A stretch of DNA of 64,000 nt from Mycobacterium sp. 1164985.4 (GTDB taxonomy: Bacteria > Actinomycetota > Actinomycetes > Mycobacteriales > Mycobacteriaceae): NCBI RefSeq assembly GCF_001668575.1, contig NZ_LZMD01000040.1, positions 1 through 64,000 on the forward strand, written 5' to 3'. The notes beneath the pieces are model-generated. The model was not told the DNA's origin and made no database searches. It saw only the letters and a list, made by a program, of their open reading frames with translations. This document shows positions 8,609 to 17,849 of this stretch, in pieces (within the stretch, counting starts at the first letter, position 1; every line of letters begins with the position of its first letter). The translations under genes and the position numbers were made by a program.

Positions 8609-9844
8609 TCACTGCTCATAGGCGGGGGCGCTCTGCAGTTCCGGCGCCGCCGCGGCGAGGAGCGCCGAGCGGTCGCCGGTCAGCGGGGGATAGATCCGCT
8701 CGCCGTTGATGATCCGCTTCGTCGCCTTGGCCGCCCCACCGGTGCTGACGACGTGGCGATCCCAGCCCTCGGTGTAGACGGCGCCGGCCGGACCCAGGTC
8801 GAGCACCGTGACGTACCACGGAATACGGAGCGTCAGCATGGGCAGGCCCAGAAGATCGCCGATCACGTTGTAGCCCGCGTAGCGACCCATCGGCCGGCCG
8901 TGCTGACACGACATCACCGACATGTGTTCGTCGTCCATCCGCGCCGCGGCCACGTCACCCGCGGCGAACACGCCGGTCACGCCCTCGACCCGCAGATGAT
9001 CATCGACCGGTACGCGACCCAGCGGGTCCACCGGTACGCCCAGTCGACTCGTCAGCGGATGGGCGCGCATACCGGCACACCAGACGACGGTGGCCGTATC
9101 GATGACCTCACCCGTCGACAGCGCGACGCAGCGTTCGCCGACCGCGGTGACGCCCACGCCAGTGATCGCCTCGACACCGTTGTCGCGCAGCGCTTTCTCG
9201 ATGACCGGGCGCGCCGACTCGCCCATGTCGGAGCCGACGTGCGCGTTCCGGTCGACGAGCACCACGCGCGGCGTCACCCCGAGTGCATCCATCAACCTCG
9301 CGGGCAACTCGCTGGCCGTCTCGATGCCCGTGAGGCCTGCACCGACGACGACAACTGTCGCCGACGCCGGATCGTTGCGCTGCAGCGAGCGAAGGTGCTC
9401 CTGCAGACGCACCGCCCCGTCGTAGGTGTCGACGTCGAACCCGAACTCCGCCAGACCCGGAATATCGGGTCTGGCGACGCGGCTGCCCACCGCCAGCACG
9501 AGGCGGTCGTAGCCCATCGTCCCTCCGTCGGCGGTGTTGATTTTCGCTGCAGCGGAGTCGATTTCGACCACGTCCGCAGTGATATGACCTACACCGACCG
9601 GATCGAGCAACTGTGACAGCGGGATTCGGCACGGACGCAGGTCCGGCTCGTAATTGCGCACCCGGATGTCGTGATACGGCTTGGAGCTAACGACGGTGAC
9701 GTCGACGGTGTCGAGGCCGAGATCGTCGAGGCGGCGCGCGGCGCCAAGCGCGGCCCACAGTCCGGCGAACCCGGACCCGGCCACGAGAACGCGCGCTGAC
9801 GCCGGCACCGTCCCATCGTCGTGCGGTGTGGGGGGCGCGGGCAA
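8609..9844 (-). CDS. NAD(P)/FAD-dependent oxidoreductase, NDH-2-like
   Basis: A 411-residue two-dinucleotide-binding flavoprotein. FAD is bound by the N-terminal VLVAGSGFAGLWAA (19-32), NAD(P) by VVVVGAGLTGIE in the middle (about 167-178), and GVFAAGDVAA closes the FAD site. The plan is that of type II NADH dehydrogenases and related disulphide-reductase-like enzymes. No redox-active CxxxxC pair follows the first glycine motif. Electron acceptor and substrate are unknown; a menaquinone-linked or stress role is plausible. An AT-rich palindrome lies just upstream (9859-9874), suggesting a dedicated regulator that is not encoded next to it. Confidence 0.85.
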   Translation of the reverse strand: MPAPPTPHDDGTVPASARVLVAGSGFAGLWAALGAARRLDDLGLDTVDVTVVSSKPYHDIRVRNYEPDLRPCRIPLSQLLDPVGVGHITADVVEIDSAAAKINTADGGTMGYDRLVLAVGSRVARPDIPGLAEFGFDVDTYDGAVRLQEHLRSLQRNDPASATVVVVGAGLTGIETASELPARLMDALGVTPRVVLVDRNAHVGSDMGESARPVIEKALRDNGVEAITGVGVTAVGERCVALSTGEVIDTATVVWCAGMRAHPLTSRLGVPVDPLGRVPVDDHLRVEGVTGVFAAGDVAAARMDDEHMSVMSCQHGRPMGRYAGYNVIGDLLGLPMLTLRIPWYVTVLDLGPAGAVYTEGWDRHVVSTGGAAKATKRIINGERIYPPLTGDRSALLAAAAPELQSAPAYEQ

Positions 9845-9858
9845 GCACCACGCCGCTG

Positions 9859-9874
9859 AATTAATCGCTTAATT
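9859..9874. promoter_or_regulatory. AT-rich palindrome upstream of the flavoprotein gene
   Basis: Perfect arms AATTAA and TTAATT around a four-base spacer, 15 bases before the flavoprotein start. In this GC-rich sequence it stands out and fits a MarR/TetR-type operator or promoter core. The 230 bases between it and 10104 show no convincing gene. Confidence 0.4.
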
Positions 9875-10104
9875 TAACTCCCGAGTGGGGCTACTAAGTC
9901 GGTGATCACCGCCGGGCCTCGCAGTGGACGAGGTCAGATGGCACCTGCGAGGTGCTCGACGCCAGGGACGACCACGGTTTGCGCCGAAGGCGCGGATGAC
10001 GTTCAGGACGCTGACCGACTGGCGATGGGATGGCAGGCAGGGGTGGGGGCGAGGACCAGGAGTTCTTCGCCCGTGAGTAGGTCCGAACGCTGATCCGTTG
10101 AGAA

Positions 10105-11364
10105 TCAGCCGCCGCGGGTCTGCCACACGTTCAAAACATTGGTCAACATCTGCAACGGTGCGCGGAGACCTTCGTCGGTTTTGATGCGCGGATCGGTGCG
10201 TGTGGTGTGCGGGCCGGCATCGGGCAGGCGCTTGCGGATCAGCGCCGGCACGTCGAGCAGCCACGTGGCGCCCATCAGCGTCGCGTACAGGACCAGGTGA
10301 CGCTCGACTGTGGCCGGGTCAAGCGCCGGGCCGCCGGTTGCGAGCACCTCCTTGCAGAACATCTCGAGCAGCTCGTCGAGATGGTCGTCCCACAACGAGG
10401 TTTCGGCCCCGGACAGTGAACCCCACACCGCCATCGCCACATTCATCCGGCTGACGCAGCCCCAGTCCATCAGGCCGCAGCACAGCTCGTCGTCATCGCC
10501 GCGCCAGAACCAGGCGTTGTCGACGTTGGCATTCCAGTGGCACAACGCCAGATAGTCGGCGTCGGCGCTCAGGAGCTCGAACACCTCCGCTTCGCGCCGA
10601 ATCAGCTCCGGGATATCGGCGACGAGCCTCGACAGGAACGACGACGACCGTATGTTCGCAGGGAACAAGCCCTCATGAGCTTCGACGAACTCGACCAGCC
10701 GGCGTAGTCGGCGCTCGAGTTGGTCGGCGCTGTATGTCGGCGGTTGGCCCACCGTCGCCGCCCGCAGATCGACCGCGAACGGGGCGAGAAGTTCGCCGGG
10801 CAGCCGACCCGACCGCTCGGTTCCCGCCAAGCGCGCGACCGCGGTCAGCAGCGCCCGGTAATGCCCTGCCGGATCGGTCATCTCGTAATCCAGGCACTTG
10901 TGGTGCTGCGGTTCGATGCCTCCTGTCCCGAATACGATCCGCTCGCTGATCATCAACCCGGTTCCGGTTTCGCTGTGGAAGTCGGCGAACAGGGTGGCCG
11001 GCACGGCGATGGGAAAGCCCGGCGCACGGGTGAGCGCGGCGAATCGGGTCTCGGGCTCCATCTGGGTGCGCCCGATATCGCGCACCGGATTGTCGAAGTC
11101 ACGCGAGAACTTCACGAACAGGTCGGTGCGCGAGTGAGGATGGCGACGCGAATAGCGCACAGTCAGCGCGGCCTTGCGCCCCGTGCTGCCGCCGGAGACC
11201 TCATCGAAGCGATCGATCGCGACCACCTCGTCGTTGGCCGACAGCGTGCCGTAGGCGCGCAACGCGTCGGTGAGGAAACCGGTCCCGGCCCTGCGGAGCG
11301 CGTCGGGGTGGGCGGGGAACGCGAGGCCGGTCGCGTCGCCGCGCACCCAGTCGATCTTCACCAT
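10105..11364 (-). CDS. aminoglycoside-phosphotransferase-like protein with altered catalytic loop
   Basis: A 419-residue protein of the phosphotransferase (APH/choline kinase-like) fold common in actinobacterial lipid clusters. Lys85 (LFVKFSR) fits the ATP lysine and MDWGCVSRMN (299-308) fits the metal-binding DxG. The catalytic loop, normally HGDxxxxN, reads HWNANVDN at 276-283, so the usual catalytic aspartate is asparagine. It may be a pseudokinase or use a shifted aspartate (Asp282). The start overlaps the stop of the SDR upstream, placing it last in the operon of crotonase, double CaiB and SDR. In such contexts these proteins have been proposed to act in acyl-CoA metabolism; function here is unknown. 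Confidence 0.75.
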   Translation of the reverse strand: MVKIDWVRGDATGLAFPAHPDALRRAGTGFLTDALRAYGTLSANDEVVAIDRFDEVSGGSTGRKAALTVRYSRRHPHSRTDLFVKFSRDFDNPVRDIGRTQMEPETRFAALTRAPGFPIAVPATLFADFHSETGTGLMISERIVFGTGGIEPQHHKCLDYEMTDPAGHYRALLTAVARLAGTERSGRLPGELLAPFAVDLRAATVGQPPTYSADQLERRLRRLVEFVEAHEGLFPANIRSSSFLSRLVADIPELIRREAEVFELLSADADYLALCHWNANVDNAWFWRGDDDELCCGLMDWGCVSRMNVAMAVWGSLSGAETSLWDDHLDELLEMFCKEVLATGGPALDPATVERHLVLYATLMGATWLLDVPALIRKRLPDAGPHTTRTDPRIKTDEGLRAPLQMLTNVLNVWQTRGG

Positions 11365-12119
11365 GTCTGTTCCGCTGCGCGCACAAGGATCTCGTTTACC
11401 GCGACGCGCCGGTCGCGTGTCACCATGTACGCAACCGCGTCGGCGATGTCCTCGGGTGTCAGTTTGACCATTCCCGCCGTCCTGGCTTTCTGAGCGGTAA
11501 GCGCCTGCGGGTCAAGGTGATCGAAGATCTCGGTCTCGACCGTGCCCGGCTCGACGATTCCGACGCGCACCCGCTTGCCGATGAGTTCCTGACGGATGCC
11601 CTCACTGAACGCGTTGACGCCGAACTTCGTGAGCGAATAGACGGCGGTCCCTGGCCTGGCGACCCGCCCGCCGGTCGAGCTGATCGTGACCACGTCGGCG
11701 ACGCCGCGCGGGGAGTCTTCGGCCGCGGCGATCAGATGGGGGAGGGACGCACGCGTGGCGTACAGCACGCCGTGGATGTTGACGGAAACCAAAGCCTCCC
11801 AGTCGGACAGGGGCGCTTCGGCGGCGTCACCCATTCGCAACAGGCCGGCGTTGTTGACCAGCGTGTCGATGCGGCCCCACTCGCCGACGGTCGTCGCCGC
11901 CGCGATCGCCACCTGTTCGGCGTCGGTGACATCGGCGGGCACGGCCATTGCCCTACCGCCGGCCGCCGCTATCTCGTCGGCGAGCGCGTTCAGCCGGTCG
12001 CGACGCCGCGCCACCAAAGCAATCGATGCGCCCTCGGCGGCCAGCGCGCGGGCGGTCGCCGCGCCGATCCCGCTGCTGGCGCCGGTCACCAGCGCCACCG
12101 TCCCGGTCAACACGGTCAC
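11358..12119 (-). CDS. short-chain dehydrogenase/reductase
   Basis: A 253-residue classical SDR: TGASSGIG near residue 10-17, NNAG at about 86-89, and a YSLTK catalytic pair near 150. The GTG start overlaps the CaiB stop as GTGA and the end overlaps the phosphotransferase-like gene, so it is a translationally coupled middle gene of a four-gene operon (crotonase, CaiB, SDR, kinase-like). It probably oxidises a hydroxyacyl or cyclic alcohol intermediate with NAD(P)+; the substrate is not evident. Confidence 0.85.
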   Translation of the reverse strand: MTVLTGTVALVTGASSGIGAATARALAAEGASIALVARRRDRLNALADEIAAAGGRAMAVPADVTDAEQVAIAAATTVGEWGRIDTLVNNAGLLRMGDAAEAPLSDWEALVSVNIHGVLYATRASLPHLIAAAEDSPRGVADVVTISSTGGRVARPGTAVYSLTKFGVNAFSEGIRQELIGKRVRVGIVEPGTVETEIFDHLDPQALTAQKARTAGMVKLTPEDIADAVAYMVTRDRRVAVNEILVRAAEQTW

Positions 12120-14479
12120 GTGTTTTTGACTCCCGCCTGCCCGAGGATGTCGCCGAGCACATAGTCGTTGTGTTCTCCGAGGTCCGGAGCGCCGCGCTCG
12201 ATCCGGGCGCCCCGGGTCATCGACCACGACGGCCCCAGCACCGGTCGCTGTCCCTCGACCCGGTCCGACACGAAACGATACGTGCCGCGTTCCCAGAGCA
12301 ATTCATCGCCGATCACGTCGGTGGCGGTCGCACTCTTGGCCGCGCCGACGCCGACCGACCGCAGCCGGTGCGCCAGGCCGGAAGCGTCGTGGTGGCGGGT
12401 CAAGGTGGTCAGTTCGGCATCGAGGGCCGCCTCATCGCGGCGGCGCGCATCCGTCGTCGGATATCGGTCAGCGAGGTACTCCGCATCGAATACCTCGCAC
12501 ATGCCTTGCCAGGCACCGTCGTTCGCCACGGCGATCGCAATCCACTCGCCGCCCGCACACCGGTAGCAACCGTGCGGCGCCATGTCGGGATGGCGGTTGC
12601 CGTCCGGCCCGAGCAGCCGACCGGTCAGGTTCTGCTCGAAGAGGCAGTCGCCGACCATCGACGAGAGCACCTCGACGGCGGAGACGTCGACGAACTGGCC
12701 CTGGCCGGTCCGTTCCCGGTGCAGCAGCGCCGCGACGGCGGCCAATGCTGCGGCGGCACCCACTGTGGAGTCGCCGTATCGCATACTCGCGCCGAGGGGA
12801 GGCCCGTCCGGATAGCCGACCAACGCGGCGAGGCCCGCAAGCGCGGCGAAACTCGGTGCATAGCCGGTCTGGTGGCCCAGCGGTCCGTCATTGCCCCACA
12901 TCTTGATGGACACCGAGATGATGTCGGTCTTGAGTGCGGTCAGTTCCCGGTAGCCGAGACCCTGCCGTTCCATGGCGCCGGGTCGCAAGTTGTTGAGCAC
13001 GATATCGCTGCGGGAGATCAACGCCCGCAGGTCATCCCGGTCTCGCGCTGTCTTGATGTCGATGTCGACGCTGAGGACCTCGGGGTTGATGCTCAGGAAG
13101 TACGGAGCGTGATTGATGTCGGTGCCGCCGTAGGCGCGCATCTCCTCAGGGGTCGCCGAGCACTCGACCTTGATGACCTCTGCGCCGAGGAAGGCGAGCA
13201 GCTTGCCGGCATACGGTCCGGCCCACACTTTGGTCAGTTCGACGATCCGCACACCCTGCAACGGGCCACCCCGCGGGTCTCGCGGGGCTTTGAGTTGTGG
13301 GTGCTTGACCGCGGGAGCCGTACGCGGGCTGAAGAGTTCGGCCCGCACCTCGTCGGTGTGCTGACCGAGGCTCGGTGCGGGACGTTTGATCTCGGTCGGC
13401 GACGCGCTGAACCGGTAGCCGGCGGTGGGATAGGCGGCGGTGCCGAGCTCAGGGTCGGTGACGTCCCGAAAAAACCCACGGTGTCGGTACTGAGGTGAAC
13501 GCATGAGTTCGGCGGCACCGTTGACCGGTACCAGGGGAACGCCGAGTCGCTGCGCCTCTTCCGCGGTGACGTCGCCCGGCCTGTCCCGCATCCAGTCGGC
13601 GAAGCCGCGACGGAAATCGGCGACGCGCCGCGGCGTGACACCGAATTCCAGCCAGTCGTCGTCGAATTCGTCGAGCCACCCCGGCGCGCCCATCAGTGAT
13701 TTGAGGCCCAGCCAATGGGCGCGACTGGTCATGTAGAGATAGACGAACCCATCGCGACTCGCGAAGAAGGACGCGGGTCCCGCCTGGTCATAATCGTCGC
13801 GGCGATCCTGCGGGGCAATCTCACCGGTGACGAACCGGCCGAGGATGCAATCGGCTCGCGAAGCCAGAACCGCCTGCTGTGACACGTCGATGTACTCGCC
13901 TCGGCCGCTGTGCATCCGGTCGAACAGCGCCGACGCCACGCACAGGGCCGCATCGAGGGCGGCCTCGTAATCGGCGAGGAATCGGCCCGGTCCCTTCAGT
14001 GGCGGCCGGTCCGCATCGGCGTGGCTGGGGTTGTGGTATCCCCACCCGCTAGCGTGAAAGACGTTGAGGCTCTGGGCATTGTCGAACTCCTGCGGCGCTG
14101 CCCGCCCGTACGGCGTGACGGTGCAGAACACCACGTGGGGGTGCCGCCGAGCGACCTCTTCCGGGCTCAACCCCTGCTCGACGGCCCACGCCGCGCCGTG
14201 GTCGTCGATCACCGCGTCGGCGGTGGCGATCAGCTCATGCGTCGCGGCGGTGTCGAATTCGACGGAACGCTTGTTGGTGTTGAGGTACGCGAAGAGCCCG
14301 CTGCGCTCATGTCCGTCGTCGCCTCCGACCAGGGGGGCCAGCGCCCGGGTGGGGCTTCCCCACCCGGGCCGCTCGACCTTGATGACGTCGGCGCCCAGAT
14401 CGGCGAGCAGCTTGCCGCAGTACTCGCCGGTGACCCGCTCGGCCACCTCGATGATCCGGAAGCCGGTCAGCGCCGACAC
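12116..14479 (-). CDS. tandem (two-domain) CaiB/BaiF family CoA-transferase
   Basis: A 787-residue protein made of two complete family III CoA-transferase units. Unit one (about 1-395) starts GFRIIEVAERVTGEYCGKLLADLGADVIKVE and holds the catalytic aspartate at Asp198 (GRGEYIDVSQ). Unit two (about 405-787) starts GVRIVELTKVWAGPYAGKLLAFLGAEVIKVE and repeats the site as GQGQFVDVSA. These enzymes move CoA between carboxylic acids without ATP. A single-chain pair suggests a fused heterodimer. It follows a crotonase with a four-base gap and overlaps the SDR downstream. Both aspartates are present, so neither half looks degenerate. Substrate unknown. Confidence 0.88.
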   Translation of the reverse strand: MSALTGFRIIEVAERVTGEYCGKLLADLGADVIKVERPGWGSPTRALAPLVGGDDGHERSGLFAYLNTNKRSVEFDTAATHELIATADAVIDDHGAAWAVEQGLSPEEVARRHPHVVFCTVTPYGRAAPQEFDNAQSLNVFHASGWGYHNPSHADADRPPLKGPGRFLADYEAALDAALCVASALFDRMHSGRGEYIDVSQQAVLASRADCILGRFVTGEIAPQDRRDDYDQAGPASFFASRDGFVYLYMTSRAHWLGLKSLMGAPGWLDEFDDDWLEFGVTPRRVADFRRGFADWMRDRPGDVTAEEAQRLGVPLVPVNGAAELMRSPQYRHRGFFRDVTDPELGTAAYPTAGYRFSASPTEIKRPAPSLGQHTDEVRAELFSPRTAPAVKHPQLKAPRDPRGGPLQGVRIVELTKVWAGPYAGKLLAFLGAEVIKVECSATPEEMRAYGGTDINHAPYFLSINPEVLSVDIDIKTARDRDDLRALISRSDIVLNNLRPGAMERQGLGYRELTALKTDIISVSIKMWGNDGPLGHQTGYAPSFAALAGLAALVGYPDGPPLGASMRYGDSTVGAAAALAAVAALLHRERTGQGQFVDVSAVEVLSSMVGDCLFEQNLTGRLLGPDGNRHPDMAPHGCYRCAGGEWIAIAVANDGAWQGMCEVFDAEYLADRYPTTDARRRDEAALDAELTTLTRHHDASGLAHRLRSVGVGAAKSATATDVIGDELLWERGTYRFVSDRVEGQRPVLGPSWSMTRGARIERGAPDLGEHNDYVLGDILGQAGVKNT

Positions 14480-14483
14480 GGTG

Positions 14484-15455
14484 TCAGGGCTTGTTGCGTC
14501 CCGACCGGCTCAGCCGCCACTCCGGGGGGAAGTTCATATCGTTGTCCTTGACCACGTTGTTGAGCCCCTTCTCGAAGGTGCCCTCGGTGAGGTCGACGTC
14601 GTTCTGCTGGTCGTTCTGGATCATCGGCAGCATTCCTTCGACCATGCCGGTCAACAGGCTCCCGAAGTACTCGCCCTTGTGCTGCTTGTACAGCTCGAGG
14701 AACGTCTTCTGCACCGCGACGGTGTCGGTCGGGCGGGATTTCGAGCAGGCCAGCGCATACTTCTCGGTCTCGGCTTCCAGCTGGTCCCTGGGCACCACGC
14801 TGTTCAGGAAGCCACACTCGTACATCTCCTTGGCGCTGAACGGCCTTCCGGTGAACAACATCTCGGAGAATTTGCGCAGCCCCATCGTCTCGGCCCACCA
14901 CCACAGCCGCGGACCCCAGCCGACGTAGCGGAACGCCGGATGGCCGAAAAGCGCGTCCTCGGAGGAGATCACCAGGTCCGCATCACCGGCCTGATAGAAA
15001 TGCCAGCCGTAGCAGTACCCCTTCGCCTCGATGATGCTGATCTTGCGGAGCTCCTGCAGCGGCCGGTTACCGGCCCGCGCCTTGGCGTAGAAGTCGGTCA
15101 CCGTCGAGAGGTAGCGATACGAGCCACCCGGCGGGTACTTGACGTCATCGTCGTTGATCGCGAGTTCGTGCAGCAGCGGCATGCCCGGGTTCTCCAGCAT
15201 GCCGCGTTGCTCGGGAAGGTCGCCGCCGCTGCCGAAATCCTCGCCCTCGCCACGGATCACGACGACCTTGACGTCGTCGTCGACGTTGCATTTGTGGATC
15301 AGGTCGGCGTAGAGCTGGCGCATGCCCATCGTCGTCGAGTTCTGGGCCTCCGGGCGGGCGAACGTGATGTAGGCGATCCGGTTCTTTCTGTCCTTCTCAA
15401 ACCGGATGTGCTGCTCGGCTTCCCGTTTCATCTCTTCGTAGTCGAACTCTGGCAT
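14484..15455 (-). CDS. enoyl-CoA hydratase/isomerase (crotonase family)
   Basis: A 323-residue crotonase, longer than the usual 260. The oxyanion-hole segment GEGEDFGSGGDLPEQRG is near 70-86, followed by an insertion and EAKGYCYGWHFYQAGDADLVIS, the second CoA-binding loop. The ATG at 15455 is favoured because GGAGGA lies eight bases before it. It is the first gene of the leftward operon with the double CaiB transferase, SDR and phosphotransferase-like gene. The insertion and the unusual second loop suggest hydrolase, lyase or isomerase chemistry rather than a simple beta-oxidation hydratase. Confidence 0.85.
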   Translation of the reverse strand: MPEFDYEEMKREAEQHIRFEKDRKNRIAYITFARPEAQNSTTMGMRQLYADLIHKCNVDDDVKVVVIRGEGEDFGSGGDLPEQRGMLENPGMPLLHELAINDDDVKYPPGGSYRYLSTVTDFYAKARAGNRPLQELRKISIIEAKGYCYGWHFYQAGDADLVISSEDALFGHPAFRYVGWGPRLWWWAETMGLRKFSEMLFTGRPFSAKEMYECGFLNSVVPRDQLEAETEKYALACSKSRPTDTVAVQKTFLELYKQHKGEYFGSLLTGMVEGMLPMIQNDQQNDVDLTEGTFEKGLNNVVKDNDMNFPPEWRLSRSGRNKP

Positions 15456-15572
15456 GTGCGCTTCCTCCAATTTGTCGTACTTCAGTACGCGGCCCGGCAG
15501 CCGGGCAGCTGAACGCCTCCGACGCAGAAGCGTCAGGGGCGAAGACTCTGTGCTTGTCGTATGACTCGTCGC

Positions 15573-15914
15573 TCAGTCCACCACGGCAGGCATCGACTCC
15601 CATCCACGCACGGTGGACGTCGGGCTGAGCTCGGCATCGGTGAGGTCGACGCGCCAGTCCGGGAACCGGTCGAGAATCTCGTCCAGGGCGATGCGTCCCT
15701 CCAGTCGTGCAAGCGCCCTGCCGAGGCAGAAGTGCGTGCCCACCCCGAAGCCGAGATGCTGGCGCGGCGGGCGGTGGATGTCGAACCGCTCGCTGTCGGG
15801 CCCGAACCGCCGCGGGTCACGGTTGGCCGCGCCGACGAGCATCATCATCGCGCTGCCCTGCTTGGCGTCGCTGTCCCGGCTGTCTCGCACGCCTTCGTCA
15901 GCGCTCACCGTCAT
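15573..15914 (-). pseudogene. cytochrome P450 C-terminal remnant
   Basis: The frame encodes about 113 residues, of which the last 85 or so are the C-terminal end of a cytochrome P450: SAMMMLVGAANRDPRRFG, then RFDIHRPPRQHLGFGVGTHFCLGRAL with the haem-ligand cysteine, then the L helix and a normal C-terminus. The upstream 300 residues, including the I helix and ExxR motif, are absent; the first 28 residues are unrelated. A GGCGG stretch precedes the ATG at 15914, so a fragment could still be translated, but it cannot bind haem productively. It lies 117 bases upstream of the crotonase operon. Confidence 0.75.
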
Positions 15915-16308
15915 CGCGTTCCGCCTTTCACCGGACCTCATTCCAAAGCGGTGACGCCCCGCGCCACCGACTCGTGGACAGTCTGTCAGCGGCCGCTCGA
16001 GTCGGGGCTGTTTAGACCTTTCGCTTAAAACCAGGCCACGTGGCCTCCGGTGAAACCGAATCCCGGCTACAAATCGGGCTACCAAGATCGGCGGCCCGCG
16101 GTTTTGTTTCGGGGTTGAGGAGACAGCATTCGCGGCCGGCCTCACGGTCAGGCATCGAGGCTTCATCGCGGCGTGGTGACCGACGCCTACCTGCCGCGAT
16201 GGTGTCGTGAATAGCGTCGGCTAGCACCTGCCGGCGCCACCCGGGAATCGACAATTGCAACTGATCTTGGCGCGATTGATCTTGGCGCACCATTCATAAG
16301 ATTCTCCA
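15915..16308. other. intergenic region, no gene recognised
   Basis: About 394 bases between the P450 remnant and the exported-protein gene. No convincing coding frame or RNA was seen. A short direct repeat GATCTTGGCGC occurs twice near 16262-16290. Confidence 0.4.
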
Positions 16309-17841
16309 TTGGCAAAGATTTGCCGTGAGTTGTCTGCGAAGGTGACCAATAGGTCTGTATTGCCGGGGCGTTTTTATGTAACAATCTCCTATCGAACCCT
16401 CTGCACGAGGGTTCTCTTTTGGACGGAGGCGATCATTCCCACGTCACCTTTGCGCATCTCGGCGGGTGTCTGTGTACTCGCTGCCGGCTTGCTGCTCGGC
16501 GCCGGCGGTGCCATCGCCAGCGCCGACGAATCCGGCTCCGGCGCAACTGGCGGCTCGACAGGGACCAGCCAGAGCTCCGGCACCACGACGGGTGCCGAGT
16601 CCTCCGGCGCGACCTCTTCCGTGACCACGGGAAGCTCGACCAGCACTCAGCCGAAACTCGATCGGCGCTTCCGTCTCCGTCTCCCGGACTTCTCCCGGTT
16701 CTCCCCATCGCGGCAGGGCAGCGGATTCACTCGGCCGACGACCATCCTCCGGGGCGGCGTCGACAGGGACGCCAAGAAGGACGCTACGACCGACGAAGCG
16801 AAGCCCACGGAAACCCCGCCCGCCGAATCCGAGGGCACGTCCGGCGCGGAGCAGCAGGGCGCGCACGCCGGCGTTCAGACGCTGACCACCGAAGACCAGA
16901 CGGCCGGCACCCATGAACTGTCGACCGAAACCGGCACCGAGGACTCGGTCTCGACGGTGCCCGCCGACGGCTCCGGGCCTCAGGCCAATCCGAACTCCGG
17001 AATTGGCTCGGCGGCTTCGCAGACCGACATGACGACCGGCGCCGAGCCCGTGGCACCCGACGCCAAGAGTGCGGGCCCGCTGACCAACGCGTCCGTCAGG
17101 ATCAACGGCGCGATGACGACGTGGTCGCAGTCCCTCGCCGGGCTGCAGACGTCGACCACCCCGGTACGGGACGCCATGACGTCGCTGCAGACCATGCTTT
17201 CGACGGTGGTGGGCGCGGTCAGCCGGGTTCCGTCGGACTTCTACGCCATGCTCGGCATCCCGGTGTCGTCCAATCCGCCCCAGTCCCTGATCGGAGGGAG
17301 CGGCACGCTCGACGTCCGGAAGGTGAACGCGCCGACCGGCGGCCCCTTCATCGCACTTCATGCCGTCGAAGCGCCACACGTGATGTCTCCCGCCGACGGC
17401 TCGCTCTTCGGCACCATGGCCCCGAGCGCGGCGCCCGGAAAGGTCATCCCCTCCGGCACCGTCCAACCGCTGTCGATTTCCGGAACGGTGCCGCTGGCAC
17501 CTGCTGCCGCCCCGGCCAGCGCACGGTCGATCTTCGAGCACGTCATCGAGGCGGTTCTCGTTCCGGCATCGCTGACCGCGTTGGCGGCCATCGCGTTGCC
17601 GGGCGTCGGCGCCCTTCTCGTCGTCGCCGCGGCGGGTGTCCGGGTCGGCTACCGTCAGGCGAAAGCCGGTGTGGCCCTGCGGGCCTCGGGTATCGCGCGG
17701 TTCGCCGGATCCGGTCCGTTGGGCGTCGTCCGCTCGGGATCCATGGTCGCACTGCGTCAGCGCGCCCGCGGGCCGCGCACCAAACGCGCGGTGTGTCCGG
17801 AAGCCGAGCGCGCGGCGCGCAGCGTCGAACACGTCGCCTAG
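16309..17841 (+). CDS. exported low-complexity Ser/Thr/Gly-rich membrane-anchored protein
   Basis: The longest frame (510 codons) starts at TTG 16309. The protein has a clear export signal near 43-71 (SPLRISAGVCVLAAGLLLGAGGAIASADE), then a Ser/Thr/Gly-rich stretch, a Lys/Glu/Thr region, a central segment with a possible helical pair, a hydrophobic segment at about 415-440 (ASLTALAAIALPGVGALLVVAAAG split by small residues) and a basic tail. The true start is uncertain: the best ribosome site (GGAGG at 16425-16429) precedes ATC 16432 and ATT 16435, not ATG or GTG. Similar proteins occur in mycobacteria as cell-envelope proteins of unknown function. The gene stands alone, convergent with the nitronate monooxygenase-like gene. 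Confidence 0.7.
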   Translation: MAKICRELSAKVTNRSVLPGRFYVTISYRTLCTRVLFWTEAIIPTSPLRISAGVCVLAAGLLLGAGGAIASADESGSGATGGSTGTSQSSGTTTGAESSGATSSVTTGSSTSTQPKLDRRFRLRLPDFSRFSPSRQGSGFTRPTTILRGGVDRDAKKDATTDEAKPTETPPAESEGTSGAEQQGAHAGVQTLTTEDQTAGTHELSTETGTEDSVSTVPADGSGPQANPNSGIGSAASQTDMTTGAEPVAPDAKSAGPLTNASVRINGAMTTWSQSLAGLQTSTTPVRDAMTSLQTMLSTVVGAVSRVPSDFYAMLGIPVSSNPPQSLIGGSGTLDVRKVNAPTGGPFIALHAVEAPHVMSPADGSLFGTMAPSAAPGKVIPSGTVQPLSISGTVPLAPAAAPASARSIFEHVIEAVLVPASLTALAAIALPGVGALLVVAAAGVRVGYRQAKAGVALRASGIARFAGSGPLGVVRSGSMVALRQRARGPRTKRAVCPEAERAARSVEHVA

Positions 17842-17849
17842 CCGCCCGG

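Noticed and set aside
9872..10104. Possible transposase or hypothetical fragment between flavoprotein and phosphotransferase genes
   Set aside because: Short, no inverted repeats and no recognisable motif in any frame.
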